Assembly (NCBI RefSeq): GCF_016406085.1
Contig: NZ_JAEHFJ010000007.1
Span: forward strand, 124,001 to 188,000
DNA: 64,000 nucleotides
DNA from: Aureibaculum flavum
Lineage (GTDB): Bacteria > Bacteroidota > Bacteroidia > Flavobacteriales > Flavobacteriaceae
Direction: 5' to 3'
Made by a program: the position numbers and the translations under genes. Each line of letters starts with the position of its first letter. The first letter of the stretch is position 1. Of this stretch, positions 34,986 to 43,109 are shown in pieces. The notes beneath the pieces were generated by a model. The model saw only the letters and a list, made by a program, of their open reading frames with translations, made no database searches and had not been told where the DNA came from.

Positions 34986-36791
34986 ATGTTAGAAAGAAAA
35001 GTCGGTACTTTAATTGTGTTTTGTTTGTTATTTAGTGTCTTTACTAATGCACAAAAGGATACGGTAAAATTGGAGGAGGTAATTGTTACATCAAACAGAA
35101 TATCAATTCCTTATTTTAAAACTTCAAGAACAATAAATCTAATTACAGCTAAAGAAATAAAAAACTCTACGGCAACAAATGTTGTAGAAGTTTTACAACA
35201 GGTTGCGGGAATTGATGTAAGACAACGCGGTGTTGATGGTACACAATCAGATCTTTATATTAGAGGCGGTAGCTTTGATCAAACACTTATTTTAATTGAT
35301 GGCATAAAAATGGATGATGCCCAAACAGGGCACCATACTATGAATGCTATGGTAGCCTTAGATAATATAGAACGTATTGAAGTCATTAAAGGTCCAGCTG
35401 CTAGAGTATTTGGACAAAACGCCTTTGCTGGAGCTATAAATATTGTGACTAAAAAAATCCAATCAAATGCATTATCGGCATCGCTTGGGTATGGTTCTTA
35501 TAATAATTTAAAGGCATCAATAGGATATAGAAAAACCTTCGCTAATGGAGGAGGTTTTCAAATCCATGCACAAAAACAAAAATCGGATGGTTATAGAACA
35601 AATTCTGATTTTGATAACACGGCCGTATTTTTAAAATCACAAGTTAAAAATTATAATTTTTTAGTTTCATTAAGTGAGCGAAAATTTGGTGCAGAAAATT
35701 TCTACACCTCAAATCCTGATTGGAAAGAATATGAAGAAACACAAACGAGTTTATTTGCAGTTTCTTCTGTCTACAGAGCTAAGAATTTAATTATAAAGCC
35801 TAGAATTTATTGGAGAAGAAATCAAGATATATTTTTATTGAAAAGATATGAGCCTAGTTTTTTTAGGAATTTGCATATCACAAATAAAATTGCTGCAGAA
35901 ACTAATTTTGAATTGAGCTCTGATTTGGGGAAAACGGGATTTGGAATAGACTTAAATAAAGTGTTTTTGTCAAGTAATAATTTAGGTGATCGTGATCGAT
36001 TTATGCTCACTTCATTTTTAGAACATCGTTTTGAAATTGGTGATTTAGATCTAACGCCGGGATTAGCATTTACCTATTTTTCTGATTTTGATGCTCAACT
36101 ATTTCCTGGTTTAGATGTTGGATATGGGGTGACAGATCACATCAAGTTATATGGAAATATAGGCTATACGTATCGGATACCAACCTTTACAGATTTATAC
36201 TATTCTGATCCAGGCACGGAAGGTAATTCTGATTTAAAACCAGAATCTGCCTTGTCTGAAGAAATTGGATTTAAGTATACCACTGAAAAATTTCAGGTTA
36301 ATGTTGCTGTTTTTAATCGGACTTCTGATGATTTAATTGATTATACCAAAGAGGTTGAAGCTGATAAATGGAAAGCTCAAAATTTTAGTAAAGTAAATAC
36401 CAAAGGTTTTGAAACTTCAGTTAATTATAATTTTGAAGTTAGTAATTATAATCAAAATATAAAATTAGGATATAATTTTATAGATGATGATATAAAAGAC
36501 GTAAACGTTGCATTTACCAGATATGGATTAAATAGTTTAAAGCATCAATTTACTTCTAGTTTACATACTCAATTTTTGTCTTTTCTAGATCAAAGTCTGA
36601 GTTTTAGATTTGTAGAAAGAACGAATGGGCAAACGTATAATTTGGTTGATTTTAAGTTAAGAGCCAAGCTAAATAAATTAGAAATTACAGCAAAGGCTAA
36701 TAATATTTTTAATACGGAATATAGAGAACAAGGTTTGGTGCCTATGCCAAAAGGAAATTTTATGTTCGGATTAACCTATAATTTATATTAA
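34986..36791 (+). CDS. TonB-dependent receptor (BtuB-like)
   Basis: 601 residues, close in length to BtuB. A signal peptide (ending NAQ) is followed by a TonB-box-like segment (VKLEEVIVTSNR) and a plug with NSTATNVVEVLQQVAGIDVR, YIRGGSFDQTLILIDGIKM, ERIEVIKGPAARVFGQNAFA and INIVTKK. The barrel ends FMFGLTYNLY with a terminal aromatic. It lacks the carboxypeptidase-like N-terminal domain of the receptor at 6892-9354. Vitamin B12 or a metal complex is a possible ligand, but no cobalamin riboswitch is seen upstream. Confidence 0.88.
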   Translation: MLERKVGTLIVFCLLFSVFTNAQKDTVKLEEVIVTSNRISIPYFKTSRTINLITAKEIKNSTATNVVEVLQQVAGIDVRQRGVDGTQSDLYIRGGSFDQTLILIDGIKMDDAQTGHHTMNAMVALDNIERIEVIKGPAARVFGQNAFAGAINIVTKKIQSNALSASLGYGSYNNLKASIGYRKTFANGGGFQIHAQKQKSDGYRTNSDFDNTAVFLKSQVKNYNFLVSLSERKFGAENFYTSNPDWKEYEETQTSLFAVSSVYRAKNLIIKPRIYWRRNQDIFLLKRYEPSFFRNLHITNKIAAETNFELSSDLGKTGFGIDLNKVFLSSNNLGDRDRFMLTSFLEHRFEIGDLDLTPGLAFTYFSDFDAQLFPGLDVGYGVTDHIKLYGNIGYTYRIPTFTDLYYSDPGTEGNSDLKPESALSEEIGFKYTTEKFQVNVAVFNRTSDDLIDYTKEVEADKWKAQNFSKVNTKGFETSVNYNFEVSNYNQNIKLGYNFIDDDIKDVNVAFTRYGLNSLKHQFTSSLHTQFLSFLDQSLSFRFVERTNGQTYNLVDFKLRAKLNKLEITAKANNIFNTEYREQGLVPMPKGNFMFGLTYNLY

Positions 36792-36953
36792 TCAACCATA
36801 GCATAATACTCCAAAAGGGTTTGTTTTTATCAAGTAAAAATATTTGGCAAAGGTTATGATTTTTATAAAGTAGATAACTCTAGTGGAGTTAATAAATGAG
36901 ATTATAATTGCAAATTCTTACAAATCCGTATATTTATACCCAAACCTTTTTTC

Positions 36954-38060
36954 ATGAGATTTTTACTGTTATTTGTGTTTGTATTTAGTATTGCTTGCTC
37001 ACAACCCAATACAACTCCACTTGAACAAGTTTTAGCATCTGAAAACCAGAAGATACGTGCAGTAATGGATAGCTTAGAGCAGTACGAGGTGCAAATTTTA
37101 TATACGGAAGTAATTAGAGATGAAGCTAATATACCTTCATTTAAAGATGATAGGTTTCAAGTTAATGATAGTAATTATTTTTATCCTGCAAGCACTGTAA
37201 AATTTCCAACCACAATTTTGGCTTTGGAAAAGCTAAATGAAGATGGTCGTTTTGACAGAAATACCAATTTTTTTGTTGAAGGAGATACTTTAGTCACAAC
37301 ATTTGGTAATGAAATTAAGAAAATATTTGCAGTTAGTGACAATACGTCTAACAATAGGTTATTTGAATATTTAGGGCAAGATGAAATCAATAATCGATTA
37401 GAAAGTAAAGGAATAAATGCTCGTATTTCACATAGATTATCTATTCCTAATTCAGATGAACTAACGACAAAATCACTGGTCTTTTATTTAAATGACAGTA
37501 CCACAACTCCTACAAAGTCTATAATTAATAAACCTTTAGAACCGCTAACTATTAAAAAATTAAGCAAAGGAGTAGGCTATTTAGATGATGATGAGTTGAT
37601 CAAAGAACCGATGAGTTTTTCCTTTAAAAACTATTTACCTATCACTTCATTGCATAATACAATGAAGCAATTGATGTTTCCTGAACTATATCCGAAAGAA
37701 AAACAGTTTCATTTAACAGAAAGTGACAGAGAATTTTTAATCAATATGATGAAAATAACACCAAAGGAAGCTGGTTATATTGGTGATGATTATTACGACA
37801 GTTATGTGAATTTTTTGGTTTTTGGAGATGATAAAGCACCAATGCCAGATACTATAGAAATTTACAATAAGGTTGGGTATGCTTATGGATACTTAACTGA
37901 TTGTGCGTATATCAAAAATAGAAAAACGAATAAAGAATATATTATTACGGCCACTATTCATACCAATAAAAATAAAATTTATAATGATGGTGTTTATGAA
38001 ACAGAATCCATCGGAATTCCTTTTTTGGCAGAGTTAGGTAGGCAGTTAGTTATTGAATAA
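36954..38060 (+). CDS. Serine hydrolase with class A beta-lactamase-like fold, lipoprotein
   Basis: 368 residues, lipobox FSIACS (Cys15). The catalytic triplet motifs are SxxK as STVK (Ser80-Lys83), SDN (Ser128-Asn130) and KVG (306-308) in place of KTG. The spacing between SDN and KVG is about 70 residues longer than in a typical class A beta-lactamase, because of an insertion around 180-250. The omega-loop Glu of true class A enzymes could not be placed. It could be a peptidase, an esterase or a lactamase; the fold is fairly sure, the activity is not. Confidence 0.78.
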   Translation: MRFLLLFVFVFSIACSQPNTTPLEQVLASENQKIRAVMDSLEQYEVQILYTEVIRDEANIPSFKDDRFQVNDSNYFYPASTVKFPTTILALEKLNEDGRFDRNTNFFVEGDTLVTTFGNEIKKIFAVSDNTSNNRLFEYLGQDEINNRLESKGINARISHRLSIPNSDELTTKSLVFYLNDSTTTPTKSIINKPLEPLTIKKLSKGVGYLDDDELIKEPMSFSFKNYLPITSLHNTMKQLMFPELYPKEKQFHLTESDREFLINMMKITPKEAGYIGDDYYDSYVNFLVFGDDKAPMPDTIEIYNKVGYAYGYLTDCAYIKNRKTNKEYIITATIHTNKNKIYNDGVYETESIGIPFLAELGRQLVIE

Positions 38061-38068
38061 ACTTCAAT

Positions 38069-38521
38069 TTACATTTTAATTTTGGTAATTTTAGGGTGAT
38101 ATTTTCCTACTAAATCTAATGCTGCTGAACCGTACCAAGGATGCAATTCCATTACTAAACTACCAGCTTTTATAGCTGGGTCAGTTTCAGTTAATTTTTT
38201 GGCTTCTTTTACTGTTTCAACATTAAAAATATAAATACCTCTTAATTCTCCATCGTCTAAAAATGGTCCAGCAATTGCCAATTTACCTTCCCTTGAAAGT
38301 CTTTTTATATTTGACATATGTGCCATTTGTAAATCAGCAGCTTTAATTGAGTCTTTGATTCTGTTGGGACCTTTTTTTAAAAAGGCAATAACATAACGTT
38401 TCATACCATAGTCATCTGCACCTAATTCTTTGGCAAGTTTTTTATCAAAAGAAGAGATATCCTCTTGAGCATAGAATGAAGTTGCTATTAAAATTGTGAA
38501 AATTAGAAGTAAAGTTTTCAT
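38069..38521 (-). CDS. Exported YciI-like protein
   Basis: 150 residues with a signal peptide (LLIFTILIATSFYAQ) and a dimeric alpha/beta-barrel-like YciI domain: KRYVIAFLKKGPNR, QMAHMSNIKRLSREGKLAIAGPF (with His and Asp-Asp after it), GIYIFNVETVKEAKKLTETD and MELHPWYG. Cytosolic YciI proteins are suspected lyases or hydrolases, and an exported version is common in Bacteroidota. Function unknown. It is convergent with the serine hydrolase gene. Confidence 0.8.
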   Translation of the reverse strand: MKTLLLIFTILIATSFYAQEDISSFDKKLAKELGADDYGMKRYVIAFLKKGPNRIKDSIKAADLQMAHMSNIKRLSREGKLAIAGPFLDDGELRGIYIFNVETVKEAKKLTETDPAIKAGSLVMELHPWYGSAALDLVGKYHPKITKIKM

Positions 38522-38535
38522 ACGTTTTTTTAAGT

Positions 38536-38874
38536 TTATATTTCTTCCAATACAGATTTTCCTATTGATTTATCTCCAGAAGTCCATTGCCAAGTTTCAT
38601 GTAATCTAAGCTTTCCAGTAGACATAATTTCAGGAGTCGATTTACAATTACCAGTCATTATTTCACCATTTTTATTAACTTGATGATAGGTCATTTCAAT
38701 GTTTCCTTCACTATCAACCAAGCCAATTAAATGACCCGTAATTATTTGTCCACCTGAATAATTGGAGGTAAGTATATTGCCTTTTTGTTTATATTCAAAA
38801 ACGGTTTCGGTTGTAGTTTCTCCATTTTCACTATTTGATATAGGGCGAAATTTTTTGTTATTATAATTCATCAT
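38536..38874 (-). CDS. Small beta-rich conserved protein, function unknown
   Basis: 112 residues with no signal or membrane segment. Contains FEYKQKGNILTSNYSGGQII, GHLIGLVDSEGNIEMTYHQV, TGNCKSTPEIMSTGKLRL and HETWQWTSGDKSIGKSVLEE, a repeated beta-strand pattern typical of a small lipocalin-like barrel. Homologues in Bacteroidota have sometimes been labelled as acetylglutamate synthases, which the sequence does not support. A second ATG directly follows the first, so the start could be 38871. Gap of 14 bases to the YciI-like gene. Confidence 0.68.
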   Translation of the reverse strand: MMNYNNKKFRPISNSENGETTTETVFEYKQKGNILTSNYSGGQIITGHLIGLVDSEGNIEMTYHQVNKNGEIMTGNCKSTPEIMSTGKLRLHETWQWTSGDKSIGKSVLEEI

Positions 38875-38950
38875 TTGGATGATTTTACCTCGTTATAATT
38901 TTTTTTAAGAGCTAATTATATTGGCCTTTTAAAGACTCTTCTTTATTAAA

Positions 38951-39334
38951 TTATAAAACATACTTGTTAAAGATATCCTCTAACTCTTCTTCTGGATTAT
39001 AACAGAGTCCTGAGTGTGTTTTAGAGCTTTGTATAATGGTACTTCTACAAGCGGCTAACCACCTAAACCTATCAGATAATTCCAGTTTACCTATAGGGCC
39101 ACCGGTAGATGCTCCATCACAAATTAATTTCCAAGCATTTAAATATTCATTCAATACTTCTAGCTCTGTTTCAGGAGAAAATACCTTTAATAATTCGTGA
39201 TTAACGTTGTATTTTATACCTAGAAATTTTTTCCGTTTAGAAAACAGAATTACACCAACATTAAAAAATTCTTCGCGTTCTACTCTAGGAACAACTCTGA
39301 TTATGGCATATTCAAATGTAACTCTATCTTGCAT
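38951..39334 (-). CDS. DUF3037 protein, partner of a HipA-like kinase
   Basis: 127 residues with the DUF3037 pattern: FEYAIIRVVPRVEREEFFNV, GVILFSKRKKFLGIKY, and the later DRFRWLAACRSTIIQSS. No signal peptide or membrane helix. Its start overlaps the end of the HipA-like kinase gene by 11 bases, so the two are translated together. The kinase/DUF3037 pairing recurs in other bacteria as I recall it, but the biochemical role is unknown; it could be a regulator, antidote or substrate of the kinase. Confidence 0.83.
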   Translation of the reverse strand: MQDRVTFEYAIIRVVPRVEREEFFNVGVILFSKRKKFLGIKYNVNHELLKVFSPETELEVLNEYLNAWKLICDGASTGGPIGKLELSDRFRWLAACRSTIIQSSKTHSGLCYNPEEELEDIFNKYVL

Positions 39335-40103
39335 CCGTTGCTTCTTTAACTAAAATATCAATCATAGATAATTTAGTAGTTATAAACTGAATATATGCTA
39401 CTCTCATTTCATCAGGATTTAAAGTGTCAGATTCACTGAGCAACCAGTCTTCTGGAATATTTGAAACTATTTCAATAATTTTATTTTTATGAAGTAACTT
39501 TTGTATTTCTATTGAAGCTTCCTTTAAACAAGTAGCTCGTTGTAAAAGTACATGGTCTTTAATATATGGAAAAGTCCTTTTAAGATGGCTTTCCCAATTT
39601 TCCCAGTTATGATGAAAATAGAAACTAGCTCCGTTATCTATAACCCACAGTTCATTATTCCAATTCAGTAAATTGGTGTTTTTGGCTGTTCGATCAATAT
39701 TACTAATTAGGCTATCTAAAATAACCACTTTGGAAGCCGTCAATGCATCAACTTTTGAAACTAAAGGGTCGAAAGTAATGGAACCAGATAAATAATGCAA
39801 TCCTAAGTTTAAACCAATACTAAATTTAAGTAAGTCTTGTATTTCTTCATCGGGTTCTGTCTTGCTAAAAGAATCATCCAAATTCATAAAAACCAATTCA
39901 GGAACTTTTAATCCAATGGCTCGAGCTAGTTCTCCACCAATAAATTCAGCAATAAGAGCCTTTTTTCCCTGTCCTGCTCCTCTAAATTTAAGCACATATA
40001 GAAAACCATCATCAGCTTTTACAATCGCGGGTAGCGAACCACCTTCTCTTAATGGATGTACATATTGAACAACATCTACTGTTCTAATATCAATTTTATT
40101 CAT
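39324..40103 (-). CDS. HipA-like Ser/Thr kinase (HipA_2 type)
   Basis: 259 residues, shorter than HipA (about 440). ATP-binding Lys39 lies in FLYVLKFRGAG, followed by Glu in LIAEFIGGELARAIGL. The catalytic loop is NIDRTAKN (Asp137, Asn142) and the metal-binding DFG equivalent is IDNGA (Asp156). The N-terminal HipA subdomain that contacts HipB is missing, and no HipB-type helix-turn-helix gene is adjacent. It overlaps a DUF3037 gene by 11 bases. Kinase activity is expected from intact residues; the target is unknown (HipA itself targets GltX). Confidence 0.82.
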   Translation of the reverse strand: MNKIDIRTVDVVQYVHPLREGGSLPAIVKADDGFLYVLKFRGAGQGKKALIAEFIGGELARAIGLKVPELVFMNLDDSFSKTEPDEEIQDLLKFSIGLNLGLHYLSGSITFDPLVSKVDALTASKVVILDSLISNIDRTAKNTNLLNWNNELWVIDNGASFYFHHNWENWESHLKRTFPYIKDHVLLQRATCLKEASIEIQKLLHKNKIIEIVSNIPEDWLLSESDTLNPDEMRVAYIQFITTKLSMIDILVKEATDAR

Positions 40104-40227
40104 GAATACTAAAATAGTAAAAATATTAGGTTGAGAGCCTAAAGATATTTTTATTATTAAAATATATTTGTTTATAATAATGATTTAGCGGTTGACTAAT
40201 TTTAAAAATACAATCACGATAAAGCGG

Positions 40228-41148
40228 TTAATTTAATATATACATAAGTGAAAAAAATGAAATGAAAATCCATAAGGTAAACGCTAAAAGTATAGGTTTT
40301 ATACCTGAAGATTTTAGATCTTTAATTGAAATTGTTGAGCCTACAATAAAGAGCGTAACTATTAATAAGCGTTTTGCCATTAAAACAATTTTATGAGTAG
40401 CTGGTTCAGGGATAATATGATAACTATTTATGATTATTGCTAAGACAAATAGAATTATAAAATAAGGAATCTTTATGCGTTCTCCTTTTGTTTTAAATAG
40501 AAACATTGAAAACATTGACAAAGGGATAATCCATAAGGTTCTTGATAGTTTTACAGTGGTTGCAATTTTTAAGGCTTCATCTCCATAACCTATTGCGGCT
40601 CCTACAACCGAACTGGTATCATGTATTGCTACAGCACACCATAAACCAAATTGTTGTTGTGTTAAGTTGAGTAAGTGGCCAATGGCAGGGAAAACAAACA
40701 GAGCAATAGAATTGAATAGAAATACAATTCCTAAAGCGATACTTATAATATTACTTTTAGCTTTAATTACCGGTGAAATTGCTGCTATAGCACTACCACC
40801 ACAAATGGCAGTGCCAGAGGTTATAAGATGTCCTAATTTTAAATCTATCTTCAAAAGCCGTGTAAATAATAATCCTAATGATACCGTTAGTAGTATTGAA
40901 AAAATGGTTAAGCCAAACCCATCTTTACTTGCTGTTAGGGTCTCTTTTAAGAACATACCAAACCCTAATCCAATAACCGAAATTTTTAGAAAATAATGAA
41001 TAGCTTTGTGACTATATGATTTAAAAGGATTATTAAAAATAAGTACAAATACGAAACCTAACAGTAATGCTGATGGACTGTTTATTTTGCCTAATAGGGC
41101 AATAACAATAATAAGTAGATAGACTGTTTTTGAAAAAATACCTTTCAT
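40228..41148 (-). CDS. YeiH/UPF0324-family inner-membrane exporter
   Basis: 306 residues with about nine to ten hydrophobic helices. The family pattern appears in HYFLKISVIGLGFGM, GTAICGGSAIAAISPVIKA, WCAVAIHDTSSVVGAAIGYG and TVKLSRTLWIIPLSMF. Relatives are predicted sulfate or small-anion exporters. A LysR-type regulator gene lies just upstream on the same strand, and a perfect palindrome and a -7 element sit in the gap, implying a regulated promoter of its own. Confidence 0.9.
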   Translation of the reverse strand: MKGIFSKTVYLLIIVIALLGKINSPSALLLGFVFVLIFNNPFKSYSHKAIHYFLKISVIGLGFGMFLKETLTASKDGFGLTIFSILLTVSLGLLFTRLLKIDLKLGHLITSGTAICGGSAIAAISPVIKAKSNIISIALGIVFLFNSIALFVFPAIGHLLNLTQQQFGLWCAVAIHDTSSVVGAAIGYGDEALKIATTVKLSRTLWIIPLSMFSMFLFKTKGERIKIPYFIILFVLAIIINSYHIIPEPATHKIVLMAKRLLIVTLFIVGSTISIKDLKSSGIKPILLAFTLWIFISFFSLMYILN

Positions 41149-41169
41149 ATCAATTCGCTATATTTGATA

Positions 41170-41177
41170 CAAAAGTA
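41170..41177 (-). promoter_or_regulatory. Bacteroidota -7 element for the YeiH-like gene
   Basis: CAAAAGTA on the plus strand reads TACTTTTG on the minus strand, 21 bases before the ATG at 41148. Confidence 0.62.
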
Positions 41178-41210
41178 ATTTTATCAAATAACTTCTAAGC
41201 AAAGTAATAT

Positions 41211-41225
41211 GTTATCTGAGATAAC
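41211..41225. promoter_or_regulatory. Perfect palindrome, candidate LysR-type operator
   Basis: GTTATCT-G-AGATAAC, 7-bp arms around one base, containing the T-N11-A core of LysR boxes. Its centre is about 45 bases upstream of the -7 element of the YeiH-like gene, a fitting place for an activator, and directly downstream of the LysR gene. Confidence 0.5.
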
Positions 41226-42109
41226 TAATGGTTATAACTCATTCGTATAAATTTTTCAAAATTTTCGATTTTACTTGACTGATAACCAGTTCTTTTTACA
41301 AAATAAAACCACCGTTCTATACCTTGGCTATTAATATCTATTATTTTTAATTTGTTATTAATCAGGTCATTATTAATAGCATGTATAGAAAGAAGTGCAT
41401 AATCATCAGAATGGTATAAATAATTTTTAATGGCTTCTGTACTGTTTAAAGAGACCACACTATTCAGTTTTTTTATGTTATTATCTTTTAAAAACTGATC
41501 AATAATGTCCTTAGTACCAGAGCCTTTTTCGCGTTCTATAATAGGTAGATTTTGTAATGTTTTAATATCTATACTACCTTTTTTAAAAGAATTATTTTTG
41601 TAATTAGTAACAAGTACGATTTCATCTTTAATAAATTTTTCAAAATGTAACTTTGTATTGGTTACGCTTCCTTCTGTGATGCCAAAATCTATATAATCAT
41701 TTAATATTAACTCTTCAATGTTGGTAGAATTATCACTAATAATTTCAAATTTTGTTTGCGGAAATTGGGTTCTGAATTTGGCTATTACTTTCGGAATAAT
41801 ATAATTGGATAACGTGGTACTTACACCGAAACTTATAAACTCAGGAAAAAGTTCTTTTTTATGAAGAAATTGTTCCTCCATTTCAGAATATATAGCAAGT
41901 ATTTTATGAGTATATACAAGAAATGACTTTCCTTCTGCGGTTAGCTCAATTGAGTTTCTCTTTCTTATAAATAATGTAGTTTTATATTCTTCTTCTAAAT
42001 TTTTTATGGCCTTTGAAACTGCAGGTTGAGAAACAAATAATTGTTCTGCAGCTTTTGTAAAACTTAAGTGCTTAGCAACAATTTTGAATATATGTAACTT
42101 GGTTTTCAT
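41225..42109 (-). CDS. LysR-family transcriptional regulator
   Basis: 294 residues. Winged helix-turn-helix at 1-60 (FKIVAKHLSFTKAAEQLFVS, QPAVSKAIKNLEEEYKTTLF), then a two-lobed periplasmic-binding-like effector domain (FGVSTTLSNYIIPKVIAKF, DFGITEGSV, LPIIEREKGSGTKDIIDQF). It is probably the activator of the YeiH-like exporter gene that follows. By size and position it resembles the YeiE/YeiH pair of enterobacteria. The effector is unknown. Confidence 0.9.
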   Translation of the reverse strand: MKTKLHIFKIVAKHLSFTKAAEQLFVSQPAVSKAIKNLEEEYKTTLFIRKRNSIELTAEGKSFLVYTHKILAIYSEMEEQFLHKKELFPEFISFGVSTTLSNYIIPKVIAKFRTQFPQTKFEIISDNSTNIEELILNDYIDFGITEGSVTNTKLHFEKFIKDEIVLVTNYKNNSFKKGSIDIKTLQNLPIIEREKGSGTKDIIDQFLKDNNIKKLNSVVSLNSTEAIKNYLYHSDDYALLSIHAINNDLINNKLKIIDINSQGIERWFYFVKRTGYQSSKIENFEKFIRMSYNH

Positions 42110-42164
42110 TGACTTTTATAAAAAAAATATCGGATTTATTTTCGGTTTTGTTATAAGCCGTTTT

Positions 42165-42863
42165 TTATTCTAATTGTTTAATGAGATTGATATTATAGAG
42201 TTCAATTTTTGTCAAAAAACTACTTACGTTTTTATGCTCTGCTCTATACCATTTTTGATTTCTGAAATATTTATCCATTTTTCCATCTTTAATAAAAATG
42301 TATCCATACCGTGCATATATTTCATTTTTCATTATTTTTAATTCCTCAGCACTCATTTTTTTTAGCTCATCCTTGCGTAATTTTTTAAAAGACGCTCTTC
42401 CATACTTTCCATAATAGATGTTTTCAAATTGAAGTTTTGTCTTTGTTCCTATTTCAAATTCGCTATCTTCAATCCAACTGGTCCAAGGATTATTAATTTT
42501 TAATCCATTTAAAAATTCTCCATTTTCAGTTTTATACCTGATGAATTGTCCAGTATGCTGGTCGCTTACAAACGTTCCTCCTTTATCAATTTTAATATTA
42601 GTTATGTTTAAATAGTTACTTTTCCTAAGGCCTGTTTTCTCTTCCCAGTATCCGCTTTGAACTTGACCAATTATACCGTCTTCAGTAAAAAACAAATGAA
42701 AATCAGATTCACTTTCACTTTCCCCGAAATGATAAGATCCGGCGTATTCAATTTCAAATTTAGGTATCCAATTTGTTAATTCAGAAGCTTTTATTTCTTG
42801 TCCTCCCCAATATTGAGCAGCGGTGAAATTTGATATAAATAATAAGATTAGTAATATTCTCAT
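42165..42863 (-). CDS. Exported protein with C-terminal YARHG domain
   Basis: 232 residues, signal peptide (MRILLILLFISNFTAAQ), a beta-rich middle (SYHFGESESESDFHLFFTED, GIIGQVQSGYWEEKTGLRKS), and at 165-225 a YARHG domain: LKIMKNEIYARYGYIFIKDG, MDKYFRNQKWYRAEH. YARHG is an extracellular domain, named for a similar motif, of unknown function, thought to bind peptidoglycan or a surface ligand. It is followed by an odd noncoding stretch that looks like repeat and intron debris. Confidence 0.85.
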   Translation of the reverse strand: MRILLILLFISNFTAAQYWGGQEIKASELTNWIPKFEIEYAGSYHFGESESESDFHLFFTEDGIIGQVQSGYWEEKTGLRKSNYLNITNIKIDKGGTFVSDQHTGQFIRYKTENGEFLNGLKINNPWTSWIEDSEFEIGTKTKLQFENIYYGKYGRASFKKLRKDELKKMSAEELKIMKNEIYARYGYIFIKDGKMDKYFRNQKWYRAEHKNVSSFLTKIELYNINLIKQLE

Positions 42864-43023
42864 GTTTTTTTTTAATGGCTTACGTTGTTGTATATGGTTT
42901 GTTGCGATTTCGTGCGTGTAAATTTCGCTATTAGGTGGTCGAATCCATAGAAAATCTGTAGACTTTTCATAAAATACTAAATAGTTTTAATTGGTAAAAA
43001 GAGTGATTAGAAAGATGGTTTCC
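42864..43023. repeat. Gene-free stretch beginning with a repeat-like segment
   Basis: No convincing reading frame. The part from about 42890 (TTACGTTGTTGTATATGG, then TTCGTGCGTGTAAATTTCGC) resembles, from memory, an intergenic repeat seen near YARHG-type genes in other Flavobacteriaceae. This needs a genome comparison to prove; no second copy exists in this window. Confidence 0.35.
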
Positions 43024-43084
43024 GAACCGCCCTATACGAGACCTTATGTACAGAGGTGTAAGGGGGTGCTCCCTCAATTGTAAG
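43024..43084 (+). mobile_element. Relic of a group II intron 3' end (domain V-VI-like)
   Basis: The segment beginning GAACCGCC, then TATACG, then TGTACAGAGGTGTAAGG resembles domain V of Bacteroidota group II introns, where the usual form is GAACCGCCGTATACG...GTACGGTGGTGTGAGAGG. CTATAC can pair with GTACAG with one mismatch, and ACC with GGT. A G-rich/C-rich short stem (GGGGGTGCTCCCTC) follows in the place of domain VI. There is no reverse transcriptase gene or 5' intron end, so this would be a truncated, decayed copy. The comparison is from memory. Confidence 0.45.
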
Positions 43085-43109
43085 GTGTTTAGCTACTATT
43101 CATAAACGC

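Noticed and set aside
25627-38060. Resistance island formed by the metallo- and serine beta-lactamase-like genes
   Set aside because: They are more than 10 kb apart with housekeeping genes between them, and no transposase, integron or repeat boundaries are present.
40667-40996. 109-codon frame antisense to the YeiH-like gene
   Set aside because: It mirrors the membrane-helix codons of the real gene and has no start signals of its own.
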